Of a stretch of DNA of 43,267 nt, positions 34,921 through 43,201 are shown piece after piece (within the stretch, counting starts at the first letter, position 1; each line of letters starts with the position of its first letter). This DNA is from Cyanobacteria bacterium GSL.Bin1. GTDB taxonomy: Bacteria > Cyanobacteriota > Cyanobacteriia > Cyanobacteriales > Rubidibacteraceae. The stretch covers positions 1 to 43,267 of the forward strand of contig JAAANX010000042.1 in NCBI GenBank assembly GCA_009909085.1, read 5' to 3'. Below the pieces are notes generated by a model, which ran no database searches, was not told where the DNA came from, and worked only from the letters and a program-made list of their open reading frames with translations. A program made the position numbers and the translations under genes.

Positions 34921-34946
34921 AAAGGGTGAGAAATTTCTCACCCTTT
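34921..34946 (-). terminator. Perfect 26-nt palindrome, ndhD terminator
   Basis: AAAGGGTGAGAAA (34921-34933) is followed directly by its exact reverse complement (34934-34946). On the minus strand it lies 35 nt after the ndhD stop and is followed by tttattttt, the form of an intrinsic terminator. It is symmetrical, so it could also act on the plus strand. Confidence 0.82.
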
Positions 34947-34981
34947 ATCAATCACATTTTTGAAGAATTCAGAAATCCTTC

Positions 34982-36565
34982 TTACTTTTCTAAGTTTGGC
35001 GCTGTGAAAGAAAGCACTGAAGAATTAAGTTTTGCTACATCAGATGATTTGACTAAAGTTGGTACTGAATTCCGTAATCGATCTGTATAGGCAACCATTG
35101 TTGAATCATAAACCTGCGTCAAAATTTTCGGATAGAGTCCAACGCCAATAATGGGAATCAACAAACAAGCGATAATAAACACTTCTCGTGGTTCAGCATC
35201 CACTAAGACTTCATGAGACACCAGTTCTTGGTTCTCTTTCCCGTAGAAAATTTCTCGTAGCATTGAGAGCAGATAAATTGGCGTTAAAATGACTCCAACT
35301 GCCGCTAAAAAGACAACAATCACCTTAAATGTTGTATTGTAAGCATCACTGGTTGAGAAGCCAATAAACACCATCACTTCCGCCACAAAACCGCTCATTC
35401 CTGGTAAAGCAAGAGAGGCGAGAGAACAGGTGGTAAACATAGCAAAAATCTTCTGCATTTTTTGTCCCACACCGCCCATTTCATCAAGCATTAGGGTATG
35501 AGTCCGGTCATAGGTTGCTCCCACTAAGAAGAAGAGACTTGCCCCAATTAAGCCGTGAGACACCATCTGCAAGACAGCCCCACTTAAACCTAAATTGGTA
35601 AAAGAGCCAATGCCAATGAGAACAAAGCCCATGTGCGAAATCGAGGAATAGGCAATTTTTCGTTTCAGGTTGCGTTGGGCAAAAGAAGTCAGTGCTGCAT
35701 AAATAATATTCACCACCCCTAAAATAACTAGCGCTGGGGCAAAGTAGGCATGGGCATCGGGTAACATCCCCGCATTCATCCGAATTAAGGCATAACCGCC
35801 CATTTTCAGAAGAATTCCTGCCAGTAACATGTGGACAGGAGCGGTAGCTTCACCATGGGCATCTGGAAGCCAAGTATGAAGGGGAAAAATGGGTAGCTTT
35901 ACCGCATAAGCAATTAGAAAAGCGGCATAGAGCCAGAGCTGAAAGTTTAGCGCAATATCTTTGCTGACTAACGCCCGCATATCAAACGTGACAGTATCAC
36001 CATAGAAAGCCATGGTTAAGCCTGCAACCAGAATAAAGAGCGAGCCGCCTGCGGTATAAAGGATAAATTTCGTTGCGGCATAGAGGCGTTTTTTTCCACC
36101 CCAAATCGAAAGCAATAGGTAAACCGGAATTAACTCCAATTCCCACACGAGGAAGAATAACAGCATATCCTGGACGGCAAAGACAGCAATTTGTCCGCCA
36201 TACATTGCCAGCATCAGGAAATAAAAGAGTTTCGGTTTGAGCGTGACTGGCCAAGCCGCTAAAATTGCCAAAGTGGTAATAAAGCCAGTGAGTAGAATCA
36301 GAGGCATCGAAAGACCATCTGCCCCTACTGACCAATTCAAGTCCAGTTCAGGAATCCAGCTATAACTTTCGACGAGTTGTAGTTCTGGGTTCGAGAAGTC
36401 ATAGTCAAGATAAAACGCGGCTACGATCAAGGCAAAGTTAATTAAACCGATTACAAGGGCATACCAACGCACTTGTTTCCCATCTTTATCTGGGATTAAG
36501 GGAATAAAAAACGAAGCAATTAAAGGAAAAAGGATAACAGTGGTTAACCAAGGAAAATTTGTCAT
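34982..36565 (-). CDS. ndhD: NAD(P)H-quinone oxidoreductase subunit 4 (NdhD)
   Basis: The 527 aa protein is a 14-helix antiporter-like NDH-1 subunit with [19 protein letters not shown] (proton-channel Glu), [33 protein letters not shown] and [16 protein letters not shown]. Paired directly downstream of ndhF without CO2-uptake (cup) genes, it is most likely NdhD1 of the NDH-1L complex in respiration and cyclic electron flow. The start is ATG 36565. The 152 nt before it hold no clear gene and separate it from ndhF on the same strand. Confidence 0.96.
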   Translation of the reverse strand: MTNFPWLTTVILFPLIASFFIPLIPDKDGKQVRWYALVIGLINFALIVAAFYLDYDFSNPELQLVESYSWIPELDLNWSVGADGLSMPLILLTGFITTLAILAAWPVTLKPKLFYFLMLAMYGGQIAVFAVQDMLLFFLVWELELIPVYLLLSIWGGKKRLYAATKFILYTAGGSLFILVAGLTMAFYGDTVTFDMRALVSKDIALNFQLWLYAAFLIAYAVKLPIFPLHTWLPDAHGEATAPVHMLLAGILLKMGGYALIRMNAGMLPDAHAYFAPALVILGVVNIIYAALTSFAQRNLKRKIAYSSISHMGFVLIGIGSFTNLGLSGAVLQMVSHGLIGASLFFLVGATYDRTHTLMLDEMGGVGQKMQKIFAMFTTCSLASLALPGMSGFVAEVMVFIGFSTSDAYNTTFKVIVVFLAAVGVILTPIYLLSMLREIFYGKENQELVSHEVLVDAEPREVFIIACLLIPIIGVGLYPKILTQVYDSTMVAYTDRLRNSVPTLVKSSDVAKLNSSVLSFTAPNLEK

Positions 36566-36717
36566 AGTTTTTCAAATGAAATCAAGTGTAATTCTCATGT
36601 TTAAGGTGATAGGTGAGCGAATGACAAGGGATCGGGGAGACCAGATACGATGTACTCATCTTTTCTCCCTCTCCTATCCCCAATTGCCGATTTTTCAGGA
36701 TCCGCTTTGACAGAAGG

Positions 36718-38757
36718 TTAAATCACACTAAAGGCAATGACAAACCCGAGAACGGCACCAAAAACAATCAAAGCGTAAAATTGGGCGCGACCGTTTTCAA
36801 AGTATTTCAAGCCCTCACCACTAATAATGGCGACTAAGCCGGTGAGATTAACAGCACCATCAACCACCCGATAGTCTACTTCCAGCACTTGTCGGGCTAG
36901 GCGACGACTCCCCTGTACAAAGAGGCTGTAATAGAGTTCGTCAAAGTACCACTTATTGAGAGAGAAGCGGTAGAGGGAAGGGAATTTTTGCGCGATCGCG
37001 CTCGGATCGATTTTATGACTGGCATACATTAAAGACGCCACGGTAATGCCAATTAAAGCAATTCCCACCGAGTTTCCAGCCATAATCAAAAATTCTGACC
37101 ATTCAAACTCAGCCATCACCGCTTTCACTTCTTCTAGAGTTTCCCCAGGGGCATAAACAAACTCCTCAAAGAAGTTTTCCCAGGGCTTACCAATCCAACC
37201 AATAGCAAGAGAGGGAATTGCCAGAATGATTAAAGGTAAGGTCATGCTTAACGGCGATTCATGAGGGGTTTCACTGTGATGATGTTCATCGGCTCCAGGG
37301 TCGGATTCCAGTTCTCGGGTATCCATAGCACCCGGACCAAACGCGGGTCTAAGAGAAGCCAAAATCGACTCGTCATTCCCACGAAATTGACCTTCAAAAG
37401 TCATGAAATACATCCGGAACATATAAAAGGCCGTTAAGCCAGCGGTTAGCCAACCAATAAACCATAAAGCTGGATTGGCACTAAAGGCTTGACTTAAAAT
37501 CTCGTCTTTAGACCAGAAGCCGGCAAAGGGAGGAATTCCACAAATGGCTAACGTTCCCACCAGAAACGTTAAAGAGGTAATGGGCATATATTTCCGTAAG
37601 CCTCCCATCAAGCGCATATCTTGAGCCAGATCGGGATTATGACCCACCACTTCTTCCATGCCATGAATGACCGAACCGGAACATAAAAACAACATGGCTT
37701 TGAAGAAAGCATGGGTCATCAGGTGGAAGAGACCCGCCGTGTAACCGCCAACTCCCATTGCCATTACCATATATCCCAATTGGGAAATGGTGGAGTAGGC
37801 TAATCCTTTTTTAATATCATTTTGCGTCAGCGCGATCGTTGCGCCCAAAAACGCTGTAAATGCCCCCGTCCAAGCAATGATACTCATGACAGAAGGAATG
37901 GCTTCAAACACTGGATACATCCGCGCAATTAGGAAAACACCGGCTGCAACCATTGTCGCCGCATGAATCAGTGCCGAAATCGGCGTTGGACCTTCCATAG
38001 CATCGGGAAGCCAGACATGAAGAGGAAATTGCGCTGATTTCGCTACCGGACCGAGGAAAACTAAGATCCCAAATAAAGCCGCCAAACTGGCGCCGATAAT
38101 ACCAGACTCAACAAGGGTTTCCAATTGTAATCCCATCTCGGTAAATTCAAAAGTACCGGTTGCCCAATAGAGTCCGAGCATTCCGAGGAGAAAACCAAAG
38201 TCACCGACACGGTTAACGACAAAAGCTTTCTGACAAGCATCAGCAGCCGCTTTGCGGTCATACCAAAAGCCAATCAGTAGGTAAGATGCCATCCCCACCA
38301 ATTCCCAGAAAATATAAATTTGCACTAAGTTGGGACTAACCACTAAGCCCAACATGGAAGAGGCAAATAAGCTCAAATAAGCATAAAAGCGCACATAACC
38401 TGCATCATGAGCCATATAGCCATCGGTATAGACCATGACCAAAAAAGCAACAGTGGTTACGACGCTCAACATCACCGTGCTGAGAGGGTCAATGGTATAA
38501 CCCATGGTTAATTTAAAATCTCCCGCTGCTGCCCATTCAAAGGTGCGCAGAAACGTTTCATGACCATTAATTTGACTCCAGAGCAACGCGAAAGATAAAA
38601 CCATGGTTGCCCCAGTCAGAGAGACAATAAAAATAGCTGCGGGTTGACGCAGACGACTGGTGACTTGGTTAAAGGAAATCAGCCCAGTGCCAACAATCAT
38701 CGCGCCGACCAAAGGCAGAACCGGAATTAGCCAAGCATATTGATACAGTTGTTCCAT
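36718..38757 (-). CDS. ndhF: NAD(P)H-quinone oxidoreductase subunit 5 (NdhF)
   Basis: The 679 aa protein is the NuoL-like subunit with FWELVGMASYLLIGFW, FPLHVWLPDAMEGPTPISAL, AYSTISQLGYMVMAMG and CGIPPFAGFWSKDEIL. It includes the C-terminal lateral helix and anchor (about residues 545-679), typical of NdhF1. It drives proton translocation in NDH-1 of thylakoids. A His/Asp/Glu-rich loop near residue 490 (DPGADEHHHSE) could bind metal or be a simple hydrophilic loop. The ATG at 38757 is preceded on the minus strand by a leader of about 90 nt with a hairpin. ndhD follows after 152 nt. Confidence 0.96.
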   Translation of the reverse strand: MEQLYQYAWLIPVLPLVGAMIVGTGLISFNQVTSRLRQPAAIFIVSLTGATMVLSFALLWSQINGHETFLRTFEWAAAGDFKLTMGYTIDPLSTVMLSVVTTVAFLVMVYTDGYMAHDAGYVRFYAYLSLFASSMLGLVVSPNLVQIYIFWELVGMASYLLIGFWYDRKAAADACQKAFVVNRVGDFGFLLGMLGLYWATGTFEFTEMGLQLETLVESGIIGASLAALFGILVFLGPVAKSAQFPLHVWLPDAMEGPTPISALIHAATMVAAGVFLIARMYPVFEAIPSVMSIIAWTGAFTAFLGATIALTQNDIKKGLAYSTISQLGYMVMAMGVGGYTAGLFHLMTHAFFKAMLFLCSGSVIHGMEEVVGHNPDLAQDMRLMGGLRKYMPITSLTFLVGTLAICGIPPFAGFWSKDEILSQAFSANPALWFIGWLTAGLTAFYMFRMYFMTFEGQFRGNDESILASLRPAFGPGAMDTRELESDPGADEHHHSETPHESPLSMTLPLIILAIPSLAIGWIGKPWENFFEEFVYAPGETLEEVKAVMAEFEWSEFLIMAGNSVGIALIGITVASLMYASHKIDPSAIAQKFPSLYRFSLNKWYFDELYYSLFVQGSRRLARQVLEVDYRVVDGAVNLTGLVAIISGEGLKYFENGRAQFYALIVFGAVLGFVIAFSVI

Positions 38758-38816
38758 ATAATTTAAGCCTACTGATAGTAGTGATTACACCCTAGTTAAT
38801 CGATAACAGAGGAGAG

Positions 38817-38848
38817 TTTCCACCGTCTTGGGGAAGACTGAGTGGAAA
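38817..38848 (-). promoter_or_regulatory. Stem-loop in the ndhF leader
   Basis: TTTCCAC pairs with GTGGAAA and GTCTT with AAGAC around a GGGG loop, with one bulge. It lies 60-91 nt upstream of the ndhF start on the minus strand, so it probably sits in the 5' UTR. Confidence 0.4.
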
Positions 38849-38980
38849 TACCGTTAACAATTGTGACATATTCAGTTGAGCACATTGTCGCGATTTTGCT
38901 CTCGCCATGAAGGATTTTTAGCTAAAATGCCATCATAATTTGTTAAGAAACGTTTAATTAATGATTAGATCACTGCTATT

Positions 38981-39016
38981 TTGCCATTGATCAGTGCGAT
39001 CACTGATGAGTGGCAA
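38981..39016 (+). promoter_or_regulatory. Long imperfect inverted repeat upstream of the 39070 gene
   Basis: TTGCCATTGATCAGTG (38981-38996) and CACTGATGAGTGGCAA (39001-39016) are complementary except at two positions, around a 4 nt loop. It could be an operator or an RNA hairpin; the rest of the 38758-39069 gap shows no gene. Confidence 0.45.
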
Positions 39017-39069
39017 AGGCGGCAATTAATTTGTCACAGTGAGGAGAAGCTACGATTAGGAGCAAAATC

Positions 39070-39402
39070 ATGGAAAAGCCAGAACAAAACGAACCCATTT
39101 GGGAATATAAAGTCGTTCATCTTAATATTAAAAATACAGAAACTCCCAATGCTGAAGCAGCGAGTTCAGCAACAAAAGGAACGTTTAGCCCCGAGTTTCT
39201 CAAGCAAGAATTTCCAGATATTTATAGCGGACAAGGAGCCTCTAACCATCCGGCGCGTCAATTACAAGATGCTTTAAACCGCTTAGGGAAAGAGGGATGG
39301 GAATTTTTTGAAATTCACGAAGTTGGTTCTCTAACCATGATGTTTTTTAAACGGCTACAACCTCAATCGCCAGATCACTCTGAAACACAGAAAAATGTTT
39401 AA
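39070..39402 (+). CDS. Small DUF4177-like protein of unknown function
   Basis: The 110 aa soluble protein starts IWEYKVVHLNI and has LQDALNRLGKEGWEFFEIHE and LTMMFFKR, the pattern of DUF4177-type domains (a small beta-alpha-beta module). An insert of about 45 polar residues separates the first strand from the helix. The start is ATG 39070; aggagcaaaatc precedes it. The function is unknown. It stands alone, transcribed divergently from ndhF. Confidence 0.75.
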   Translation: MEKPEQNEPIWEYKVVHLNIKNTETPNAEAASSATKGTFSPEFLKQEFPDIYSGQGASNHPARQLQDALNRLGKEGWEFFEIHEVGSLTMMFFKRLQPQSPDHSETQKNV

Positions 39403-39580
39403 TCGCATTGCCTTACCAAGCGATGATTAACTGGTTTGTCTTGGCAGCAATCATTAAATTGGCTTTTTTATTAACTTGAGTTTTACATTTTTGAATTAAC
39501 GATTGTTTTTATTGATTGAATTAGACTCTCCTGTTAACTGTAGAGTTTAGGATGAGAACAAAGCATGACCCGTTCAACTC

Positions 39581-39715
39581 ATGAACCCTTCTCATCAGCG
39601 TTCGCAACATTCTTCTTAAAGTCATCAAGGACACCACAATCATCAACATCATCATGACCCAGCGGTTTTTAAGCAACGTTTCTTCATTTGCTTAGTTAGA
39701 AATGATTCAAATTAG
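39581..39715 (+). pseudogene. N-terminal relic of a copper (CopB-like) P-type ATPase gene
   Basis: Frame from ATG 39581 gives MNPSHQRSQHSS, a TAA stop at 39617-39619, then SHQGHHNHQHHHDPAVFKQR and FF. The His-rich start followed by HHHDPAxFKxRF is the typical beginning of CopB-type heavy-metal P-type ATPases, just before the first membrane helix. The rest of that gene (over 600 codons) is gone. It is next to metal-type regulators and an RND fragment. The remainder of the 39403-39743 gap shows nothing else. Confidence 0.7.
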
Positions 39716-39743
39716 AAGATTGGTGAATTTTTTTATTTATTAA

Positions 39744-41081
39744 TCAGATAATAATCGGTAAGCAAACTGTAAAAATACTACCTTTTCCTAATTCACTTTT
39801 GACTTTGATCTTACCTTGATGCGCCAGCGCGATCGCGCTCGCAATGGCTAGCCCTAAACCCGAAACCCCTCTATCCCTTGAACGGGCTTTATTGACGCGA
39901 TAAAAGCGATCAAAAATGAGGGTTTGTTCCTCTTTTGGAATGCCAATCCCTGTATCGATCACCTCAATCAAAGCCTTATTATGTTCTTGCCTTAAAACTA
40001 AAGTGACTTTTCCTCCTTTTAAGGTATGTTGAATGGAATTAATGACTAAATTCGTGACTAAACGATACAATTTTTCTTCCTCTCCCCTTACTTTTAAAGG
40101 TTGAGTAACTTGCATTTGAGCAATTAAGTTAATCTCTTCTCTATAGGCAAAAGCAGAAAATTCCTCAGCAATATCAGTAATTAAATCATTGAGAATAACT
40201 GTTTTTTCTAATAACTGATCATCGTTTGTTAATTGTCGTTCCATCCGACAAAGCATTAATAAATCGGCAACCAAAGCGGAAAGACGTTGGTTCTGTCGTT
40301 TAAGGGTGTGGAACGTTTCTCGGCTGTCTTTTTCGGTTAAAGTTGGTAACATTAAAGAAGATTCAATCGTTGCGCGAGTCGCAGCTAAAGGCGTTCTTAA
40401 TTCATGGGCTGCATCAGCCGTAAATTGTTGAATTTGTTGGTAGGATTGGTAAATCGGTGCCATTGCTTTTCCCGCCAACCACCAACTCGCAAACATGACG
40501 AAAACAATGAGAATCGGCAATCCTAATACAATAATCCATTTGACATTTGCAACATAATTATCAAAAGCCTCTAGGTTTCTTCCGATTTGAAGATAGCCCC
40601 ACGGTTGATTATTTTGGGTATGTAATTCTAGATAAATTTGCCGATAACGAATGCCATTAATATCCCTTAGATTTTTCCATTGTTGTTGATTATAATTGAT
40701 TGATAAACCTTCTGGTTGTATGCCTGCTAGGGCGACTAACTCCCCAGATAAACCATAGAACTGTAAATAGTAATGATCTTGTTGCAGTGCCCCCGCTAAT
40801 TGAGGGTTATTGTGAGTACAACTGGTTGTTTCTACACACAAAGTTGGGATTAGATTCTTAACCCGTTTATTTAATTGTCCAGGTTGTTCTAAAATCGGTT
40901 CTAAACTGTCATGAATTGTCCCGGCAACGGTTTCTAATTCTTGATTAATACTAATGCGATGGGCGTGCGCGATCGCTTCATAAACGCCTAATGCCGATAC
41001 TCCTAAAATTAAACTTAAAACTCCGGCATACCACCTCGCTAATCGCCATCTGGTTTCTGTAAATAATTTGTTGTTATACAT
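39744..41081 (-). CDS. rppB: Two-component sensor histidine kinase, RppB/NrsS type
   Basis: The 445 aa protein has two membrane helices (about residues 17-38 and 181-202) bordering a periplasmic sensor with TLCVETTSCTHNN (paired Cys), a HAMP-like region, HisKA with DAAHELRTPLAAT and HATPase with DTGIGIPKEE and GLGLAIASAIALAHQG. It is close to cyanobacterial RppB/NrsS kinases, which respond to Ni2+ or redox state. It is co-directional with its regulator rppA, but 800 nt of toxin/antitoxin and relic DNA lie between them. The ligand is not determinable here. Confidence 0.88.
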   Translation of the reverse strand: MYNNKLFTETRWRLARWYAGVLSLILGVSALGVYEAIAHAHRISINQELETVAGTIHDSLEPILEQPGQLNKRVKNLIPTLCVETTSCTHNNPQLAGALQQDHYYLQFYGLSGELVALAGIQPEGLSINYNQQQWKNLRDINGIRYRQIYLELHTQNNQPWGYLQIGRNLEAFDNYVANVKWIIVLGLPILIVFVMFASWWLAGKAMAPIYQSYQQIQQFTADAAHELRTPLAATRATIESSLMLPTLTEKDSRETFHTLKRQNQRLSALVADLLMLCRMERQLTNDDQLLEKTVILNDLITDIAEEFSAFAYREEINLIAQMQVTQPLKVRGEEEKLYRLVTNLVINSIQHTLKGGKVTLVLRQEHNKALIEVIDTGIGIPKEEQTLIFDRFYRVNKARSRDRGVSGLGLAIASAIALAHQGKIKVKSELGKGSIFTVCLPIII

Positions 41082-41133
41082 TTACATTGTCGTCTAATTT
41101 CTCTTGATTTCATCCTTTCAAAGAATTTAAAAA

Positions 41134-41256
41134 TCATGGAAATAACTCCAAATATTTAAAATAGTCTGATTGAATTAAATTAAAATGTCTTCTATCTAAA
41201 GTTAAAATTTTTCTAATTTGATAACGTTCTGCTAAATAAATAGTGGTTGGTTTCAT
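41134..41256 (-). pseudogene. C-terminal fragment of a PIN-domain toxin gene
   Basis: The 40 aa frame reads TIYLAERYQIRKILTLDRRH and FNLIQSDYFKYLELFP-stop. It matches the last part of PIN-domain (VapC-like) ribonucleases, where ILTLDRRxF carries a conserved Asp. The other two thirds are missing. It lies 77 nt after the antitoxin-like gene and ahead of rppB. Confidence 0.65.
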
Positions 41257-41339
41257 GGATTTTAAATTTTATATTCTGTTAGGAATCTTAAATCAGTTGT
41301 CAATTTCTGCATTTTATACTCTCTTTAATTCCCCTATCT

Positions 41340-41612
41340 CTATCGTTCTCTTTCAATCAATTCACCTTGTAGGTATTTATGTAAAATTTCTTGACTTAAA
41401 TTAGGAATAGATTGACCAAGTTGTTCAGAGAGTTCTTGAAATTTTTGACTATCTTCTACAGATAAAGTCACTTCTATTTTTTGCTGATTGATTTGATGAC
41501 TAGCATAAGTTTGATAACGCTTCATTTCTTGAGAGAGATTTTCAACACTTTCCCATTCTTTTTTTTCAACACTTTCTAACAGTTCTTTTTCTTCAGGATT
41601 GAGAGAATTCAT
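41340..41612 (-). CDS. Probable antitoxin of a BrnT-like toxin/antitoxin pair
   Basis: The 90 aa protein has an acidic helical N-terminus and a C-terminal half (KIEVTLSVEDSQKFQELSEQ and SIPNLSQEILHKYLQ) reminiscent of ribbon-helix-helix or BrnA-type antitoxins. I cannot name its family with certainty. The start is ATG 41612, 7 nt after the upstream toxin-like gene. Order toxin then antitoxin is the one seen in brnT-brnA pairs. Confidence 0.68.
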   Translation of the reverse strand: MNSLNPEEKELLESVEKKEWESVENLSQEMKRYQTYASHQINQQKIEVTLSVEDSQKFQELSEQLGQSIPNLSQEILHKYLQGELIERER

Positions 41613-41619
41613 GATGTGA

Positions 41620-41892
41620 TTAACCTCCTAAGTATATTTTGGTCATTTTTCGACTAGGAATAATGGTTTTGAGAAATATCTCTAAATCATTTTCGACAAA
41701 GGGAACTAGATAAACATAATTATCTATTTTAACAATAAAAATCTTTTGACTGGGATATTTGTCAGAGTTATAGTGTTTAATAACATCGAGGAGATTTCCT
41801 TGTTCAATCGCTTGAATAATATTATCAAAGGTAATTCCTCTTTTTTGTTGCAGTTGTTGGTTTTTCTCCCTATTCCAATTAAAGGGTTTCAT
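41620..41892 (-). CDS. BrnT-like toxin
   Basis: From ATG 41892 the protein is 90 aa (41898 adds two residues). It has FNWNREKNQQLQQKRGITFD at the N-terminus, then KIFIVKIDNYVYLVPFVEN and a C-terminal SRKMTKIYL. The pattern F-x-W-xx-x-K-x-x-x-x-x-x-x-GI-x-F is typical of BrnT-family RNases, which cleave mRNA and are inhibited by a downstream antitoxin. Its start lies inside the last codons of rppA on the same strand, so it is translationally coupled to the response regulator. Confidence 0.72.
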   Translation of the reverse strand: MKPFNWNREKNQQLQQKRGITFDNIIQAIEQGNLLDVIKHYNSDKYPSQKIFIVKIDNYVYLVPFVENDLEIFLKTIIPSRKMTKIYLGG

Positions 41893-42586
41893 TTTCATTG
41901 ATTGCTAAACGATAGCCTAATCCATAAATGGTTTCAATTAAATGTTCACAACCATATTCCGATAATTTCTTCCGTAACAATCGCATTTGTGCTGCGACGA
42001 CATTACTCATGGGTTGTGAACCTAATTCCCATAATCGCTCTAAAAGTTGTTCTCGATTTAAGATTTGGTTAGGATGTCGCATAAAATACTCTAATAATTG
42101 AAATTCCTTACTGGTGAGAGGAATAACTTTTGTTTCACCAGATGTCTCTGTGCATTTCACCGTATTTGTGCCATAATCTAACTCAAGATTGCCGACTTTT
42201 AGCGTTTGCGGTTGCAGTTGAGGGGATCTTCTTTGTAAAGCTCTGAGTCGCGCTAATAATTCCGCCATACCAAACGGTTTCACTAAATAGTCATCCGCCC
42301 CAGCATCTAACCCCATTACCTTATCTTCCATGGTATCCTTTGCGGTCAACATGAGAACAGGTAAAGGATTATTTTGATGTCTTAAACGTTGAAGTAATTC
42401 CAGTCCCGATAACCCTGGCAATAACCAGTCAAAGATTGCCAAATCATACTCTAAAAAAGTGTCTTCTAAATAATCCCATGCTTCCTCACCATTTAAAACC
42501 CAATCGACTATATAATTGTGTTGGTTGAGGGTTCTTTTAATTGCACGCCCTAAATCGGGTTCATCTTCAACTAATAAGATTCGCAT
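41879..42586 (-). CDS. rppA: OmpR-family response regulator, RppA/NrsR type
   Basis: The 235 aa protein has a receiver domain with VEDEPDLGRAI, phospho-acceptor Asp53 in DLAIFDWLLPGLSG and KPFGMAELLAR. A winged-helix DNA-binding domain (about residues 128-225) carries LTSKEFQLLEYFMRHPNQIL. It resembles RppA/NrsR of cyanobacteria, which control metal efflux or photosystem genes. The kinase rppB is downstream on the same strand beyond the inserted toxin/antitoxin pair. The overlap with the toxin start is 14-20 nt. The start is ATG 42586. Confidence 0.9.
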   Translation of the reverse strand: MRILLVEDEPDLGRAIKRTLNQHNYIVDWVLNGEEAWDYLEDTFLEYDLAIFDWLLPGLSGLELLQRLRHQNNPLPVLMLTAKDTMEDKVMGLDAGADDYLVKPFGMAELLARLRALQRRSPQLQPQTLKVGNLELDYGTNTVKCTETSGETKVIPLTSKEFQLLEYFMRHPNQILNREQLLERLWELGSQPMSNVVAAQMRLLRKKLSEYGCEHLIETIYGLGYRLAINENETL

Positions 42587-42723
42587 AAATTATGCCATTT
42601 TCTTTCGATCAATGATAAAAACTTGTAGGGTTTGCCTTGGCTACCGTACTTTATAGCTGATTGTCCATTATTAGTGACTTGATCTGTTTCAAGGTTATAC
42701 CAACTTAAAAAGTAGATGTTTAT

Positions 42724-42740
42724 GGTGGGCAATGCCTACC
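42724..42740. repeat. Short palindromic element downstream of the RND fragment
   Basis: GGTGGGCAATGCCTACC forms GGTxGGC/GCCxACC with a 3 nt loop. It resembles the GTGGGCAATGCCCAC type element that is scattered in cyanobacterial genomes. It may serve as a weak terminator for the minus-strand RND gene ending at 42752. Confidence 0.4.
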
Positions 42741-42751
42741 CTACATTTAAT

Positions 42752-43201
42752 TCAGAGTTTATTACTGTAACTTGATTGTTCCAAAATGGGATTAGTAGCT
42801 GTTGATGGTTGGATCTTATTTTTTACGAAGTTACTAATGTCATCAACAAAGGTATAAACGACAGGAATAACAATTAAAGTTAATAACGTTGATACCGTTA
42901 ATCCGCCTAAAATAACCGTAGCAATGGGAGAATAAGCATCCATTCCTGTTTCGGGGTAAAAGGCAAGTCTAAATACCACAATCATTGTGGTTAAAGTCGT
43001 CATGAAAATCGCTTTTAAACGTACGGGTCCCGCTTCTCGAATCGCTTTACTTCTGGGAATACCTTCTTGACGTTTTGTTAAAATTAGTTCTAGTAACAAG
43101 ATTGCGGAAGAAACGGCAATTCCTGAGAGGATAATAATGCCTAAAATCGAAACAGTGGATAAAGTTTGTTGTAAGGATTCAGGGATAAGGGTTGACAGGA
43201 G
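42752..43201 (-). pseudogene. Truncated RND heavy-metal/multidrug exporter, C-terminal 149 aa
   Basis: The minus-strand frame is open from an in-frame TGA at 43202-43204 down to 42752. Its sequence has SILGIIILSGIAVSSAILLL, KRQEGIPRSKAIREAGPVRL, KAIFMTTLTTMIVVF and YSPIATVILGGLTVSTLLTL, the last three membrane helices of AcrB/CusA-type proteins. About 900 N-terminal residues are missing because homology ends near 43175-43200 and a foreign segment begins. RND exporters expel metals or drugs through an envelope-spanning complex; here the fragment is inactive unless the rest lies elsewhere. Confidence 0.85.

Noticed and set aside
34890-35090. 66 aa plus-strand ORF over the palindrome and ndhD end
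   Set aside because: It reads through the terminator palindrome and antisense of ndhD; a shadow frame.
38981-39277. 98 aa plus-strand ORF overlapping the DUF4177-like gene
   Set aside because: It starts with a non-ATG codon inside the inverted repeat and lacks conserved features; the 39070 frame has a proper start and domain.
39070-39402. Nickel/cobalt-binding role for the DUF4177-like protein
   Set aside because: It has no His or Cys cluster, and proximity to the metal region alone is insufficient.
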